Below, one piece after another: positions 61,176 through 64,000 of a stretch of 64,000 nt of DNA. The notes beneath the pieces are model-generated. The model did not search any database and was not told where the DNA came from. It was given only the letters and a program-made list of their open reading frames with translations. The stretch is taken from positions 8,571,787 through 8,635,786 of the forward strand of contig CM074195.1 of assembly GCA_037179385.1 (NCBI GenBank). Reading direction: 5' to 3'. A program made the position numbers and the translations under genes. The first letter of the stretch is position 1. Each line of letters opens with the position of its first letter. The DNA is from Holothuria scabra. Its lineage: Eukaryota; Echinodermata; Holothuroidea; Aspidochirotida; Holothuriidae.

Positions 61176-61484
61176 ATGACTTGGTTTGTGAAAGGCTGAA
61201 AGTTACGTTATTCCCGAGTAACCCCACATACAAGAAATGAAAAATGTGCTATCTTATTCCCTTTCTTAAGTACATGATTTGCCACTTTTTATACAGAACT
61301 AATTGCAGCACTTGCAAAAGGACAAGTACTTAAAGAGTGACGGTTAATGTAATTACTTGAATCCCGTAACATTTTTCAATTCTTCCTTTTCAATCCTTTT
61401 TCGAACCGAAGTTATCTTCGGTACGAAAAAGGAATTTGAATGTGTTACAAAGCTATGCGAACACTTTTTATAATTCCTTTTTCT

Positions 61485-61698
61485 AAAGTCCTCCCGACCC
61501 TCTGGCAAAGGGCCGTTCGGCGAAACCAAACTTGATACTGCTTCCCGAAGAAGCTATTACGTCCACTGAAGGACAACACTTAACGACCAACCTTGCGGCC
61601 TTCAGACCATTTTCATCATTGGTCTGTCATGTATGGCTCCATTCTTGACTGGATGAAAAGAACAGATACTACACATGATCTTAGCCAAAAGGCTAATG
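61485..61698 (-). repeat. U2 snRNA-headed structured repeat, isolated copy
   Basis: On the minus strand: TTAGCCTTTTGGCTAAGATC (a perfect 6-bp stem I with a TTTT loop), ATGTGTAGTATCTGTTCTT, then the non-U2 body TTCATCCAGTCAAGAATGG, hairpins GTCC/GGAC and GCTTC/GAAGC, and the GGCCCT/AGGGTC tail hairpin ending GGGAGGACTTT. The first 10 or so bases of U2 are lost. The branch-recognition segment is the best preserved of the family. Confidence 0.82.
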
Positions 61699-61755
61699 TA
61701 AGCCATTGAAGCGTTTAACACACATGCAGCACCATAGCTTGACACTCTACATAAT

Positions 61756-62241
61756 TTAAAGGGTAATAGCAGCCCCCCCCCCAAATTATGTTGAAACAAC
61801 AATCCAGTCTCACAATTTCCTCTTTTTCCTCCTTAAAGTATACCTTACACAATTATATGGAATCCAACATTGAATATTCAAGGTGCAGCAAGCATTTACT
61901 CTTAAGAATCCACATTTTTGGAGTAAATATTTAGTCTCTTGACCCCCAATTAGAGTTAATCATCATGAAACAGGACAGTCTACTATAGAGGCTTTTCACA
62001 TGACGTCATAATACTCTCCGGCGGCCATGTTGGAGTACATGTAACTACGTAGTAAACCACACTGGGCGCGCTTACTGGTTGAATGTGTACACACCGTGTA
62101 AACCACAATGCACTCTGTGCAGTGCGTTCGACACAAAGCCACGTGTATTTGGCATGAATGTCCTCCAGCATGGCGTTTCCGTGACGTAATTGCAAAGCCT
62201 CTATACTAATTCAAGTTGGAGGGATTGCACTTCCCCTTTAA
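61756..62241 (+). mobile_element. TTAA-flanked MITE family D, diverged copy with insertion
   Basis: It starts TTAAAGGGTAATAGCAGCC and ends GATTGCACTTCCCCTTTAA. ATCATGAAACAGGACAGTC matches the family landmark. The extra length is due to the insertion at 61988-62201. Confidence 0.7.
61988..62201. mobile_element. Nested TIR element, GAGGCTTTT ends
   Basis: A 214-base element with inverted ends GAGGCTTTTCACATGACGTCA and, from the right, GAGGCTTTGCAATTACGTCA. It is flanked by TATA (61984-61987 and 62202-62205), so the duplication is TA or TATA. It is GC-richer than its host element. Confidence 0.85.
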
Positions 62242-62500
62242 TCACATTTCTCGTCGGCAAAATGCGTAGTAACTATTTTAATTCAGAATTATAGTGCAAA
62301 ATGTGAAAGCTCAACATTTTGATTAATAGAGGCTAAATCAAGTCTTATTAAGCGTGCACAAATTACGATGTAATTTTTCGGTATTTTAGGCAATAAATGG
62401 GAATACTCTTTACAGTATGCGCTTTTACCGAGTCGCATCGTTTCAATTGAATTGTCATCCTCTTTAGCTTGTAAAAGATAACAAGACTGTAGAAGGACGG

Positions 62501-62503
<3 letters not shown>

Positions 62504-62538
<35 letters not shown>
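62504..62538 (+). repeat. Poly(A) tract
   Basis: About 33-35 uninterrupted A. It could be the tail of a retroposed sequence, but the sequence before it is not recognised. Confidence 0.85.
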
Positions 62539-62539
<1 letters not shown>

Positions 62540-62774
62540 AACGCTTGAAAAATCCCCACCGGATATCACTTAGCAGTTTGTCAGTTTTACAGTTACGACC
62601 ACGCTGTAATCAAGTGTCTTCATTCATTTCTCGAGGCAAAGCATCCAGTCGGATGTGTTTGCATTTACACTCAGCAAACATTTCATAGGCCATCAAGAGA
62701 TTCGGTTTGTTTGCTCCGACAATATCGTATAAACAAAGAAAACGAACAAAAAATACTGGACGAGGAGAACATTA

Positions 62775-63020
62775 ATGACGACAACATCGGATTTATTTGA
62801 TCTATGGCTAAAACTGATGAGAAGGCGAAGCGTCATGAGGTCTCTGAACGTAACGTCAAAAAGAGAGGTTGCTAACATTAAGAATGACATCCCCAGGTTT
62901 GTTCATACATTTATTGAACGTCAGAGTTCGTTGCACTCGTCTTCTAGTGAACCGCAGGCCTCCAAGCGGTTCTCTGTGACTACCGGTAAACGCGATGGCT
63001 TCCGTAACTATCCGGTTTAA
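62775..63020 (+). CDS. Candidate 81-codon gene or last exon
   Basis: It starts at ATG and ends at TAA within TTTAAATAAATG, so an AATAAA poly(A) signal overlaps the stop. Codons are mixed and less AT-rich than the surroundings. The product is basic, with a Ser-rich stretch (SSLHSSSSEPQ) and two dibasic sites (ASKR, TGKR) before a short C-terminal DGFRNYPV. Dibasic sites before a short end would suit a secreted peptide precursor, but no signal peptide is present in this frame. If it is a last exon, the acceptor would have to lie after an in-frame stop near 62730, and none is convincing. Family unknown. Confidence 0.3.
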   Translation: MTTTSDLFDLWLKLMRRRSVMRSLNVTSKREVANIKNDIPRFVHTFIERQSSLHSSSSEPQASKRFSVTTGKRDGFRNYPV

Positions 63021-63380
63021 ATAAATGTTCTGTACGAGGGGATGGTCTATAGAGGGAGAAGTTTCGTCCCTCCTAATTTAGTTTACCCGATTGTGTTATT
63101 CAAGTATCACATGTCACACAATAGCTGCTTGTGTAATATCATTATTTATGAAATAGCCATCGTAAAATAATCTACTACTGCTGTAACCATTTTTATTTTT
63201 TTTTTTACAATCAAGGAAGTCGTCTTCAACGATAAGGGTTCGGTTTTTTTGTTTATTAACGTTTAACTATGTTTATTTATGGAGGTTTAAGAAAATAAAT
63301 ACCTACTCTGTGCGATGCAACACTGTAAAAATGTCTGTACATGTACAGAAAATAAAATAAAGAAAAACAAAAGAATAAAT

Positions 63381-63414
63381 AAAATGTGCTGTCAACTCAT
63401 CGACAGCACTTTTT
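63381..63414 (+). other. Perfect hairpin followed by T run
   Basis: GTGCTGTC (63386-63393) and GACAGCAC (63402-63409) form an 8-bp stem with loop AACTCATC. Outside a single mismatch, AAAA pairs with TTTT. It lies about 365 bases after the stop of the candidate ORF, in an AATAAA-rich stretch. Its role is unknown. Confidence 0.6.
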
Positions 63415-63649
63415 ATGTGTTCGTTTTGTATTTCTTTATTTTTCTTCTATAATTTTTCAAAATTTCTTGATATAAGTATCAATTTTTAGAGTGTACAGTT
63501 ATTTTGTCATAGTTAATTAGTAATACTCCAGATTAACGATACGGTAATAGGTCAAAACCAAGGCGGTAGCAAATATCAAAACATGATCAACTTGTCAATA
63601 AAATGTATGGAAAAACTTTTGAAAGAATAGTAATTAGCCAAATTTATTT

Positions 63650-64000
63650 TTGATATGTTATAGAGGGACATATTATAGGAATCAAGGTGAAATTTTTATT
63701 CATTTCTTCTGTTAGTTTCTCGAGACATTACCGATTGAATTGGAATTTTTTTTCAAAAAATGAACCGCAAGCAGGCTTGATATCATGGATTCACTTTGTT
63801 GGCCAATGCTCTGTTATCATTTATAGTTTGTCTCCAATTTTATGCAACTTAACTCTGATACATTGATATTATAAGTGCATCCTGAGCAATAAAATTTTAA
63901 AGACTTTATACGCCGTAGGGGCAAGATAGCATCCTAATCAGTTCCAGGTCAAAGTAATAGGATGAAAATATAGAAAAACAAAACATTGCCAACAATGTGA
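63650..64000 (+). repeat. Family B element, partial copy running off the window
   Basis: It begins TTGATATGTTATAGAGGGAC and includes AAAAAATGAACCGCAAGCAG and CAGTTCCAGGTCAAAGTAA, colinear with the copies at 5837 and 10197. It continues beyond the window edge. Confidence 0.5.

Overview
The window looks like non-coding, repeat-dense DNA from an invertebrate animal. The evidence is split genes with GT-AG borders, tRNA-headed SINEs, very many short inverted-repeat DNA elements, homopolymer G/C tracts and an AT-rich background. The two recognisable genes (a nicotinic acetylcholine receptor-type channel and an Fn14/BCMA-type TNF receptor) and the repeat style would suit a marine deuterostome such as an echinoderm, hemichordate or amphioxus. 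That placement is inference; nothing here fixes the species.

Coding content is sparse. One internal exon of a Cys-loop receptor lies at 6496-6632 on the minus strand. One first exon of a small TNF-receptor-like protein lies at 52611-52821, also minus, with a TATA box 65 bases upstream of its ATG. Weaker candidates are a membrane-protein exon resembling part of a class B/adhesion GPCR (about 53859-54160, minus), an 81-codon ORF ending at an AATAAA signal (62775-63020, plus) and a relic of the C-terminal end of a LINE reverse transcriptase (39324-39506). The other exons of the split genes were not found, so introns are probably long.

Layout of the rest. 1-6.5 kb: short repeats and TTAA-flanked elements. 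7-14 kb: two full tRNA-Glu-like SINEs with target-site duplications, plus several MITEs. 18.08-18.80 kb: a tandem array of about 220-base units whose 5' part is the 5' end of U2 snRNA, joined to an unrelated, strongly structured 3' body; a fifth copy sits alone at 61.5 kb. 20.69-22.05 kb: a 1.35 kb palindrome made of two head-to-head copies of one inverted-repeat element sharing three copies of one target duplication. 27.5-28.0 kb: about 113 units of the tetranucleotide CTAA, next to SINE-like sequence. 36.9-37.8, 51.5-52.1 and 61.7-62.2 kb: nested insertions that reveal target sites directly. 40-49 kb: further MITEs, including palindromes built of smaller palindromes. 58-61 kb: more inverted-repeat elements.

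The most interesting object is the U2-headed tandem repeat. Its 3' hairpins show compensatory base changes between copies, which indicates that the family had a structured RNA. The genes show no sign of working together; they are simply embedded in repeat-rich intergenic or intronic DNA.
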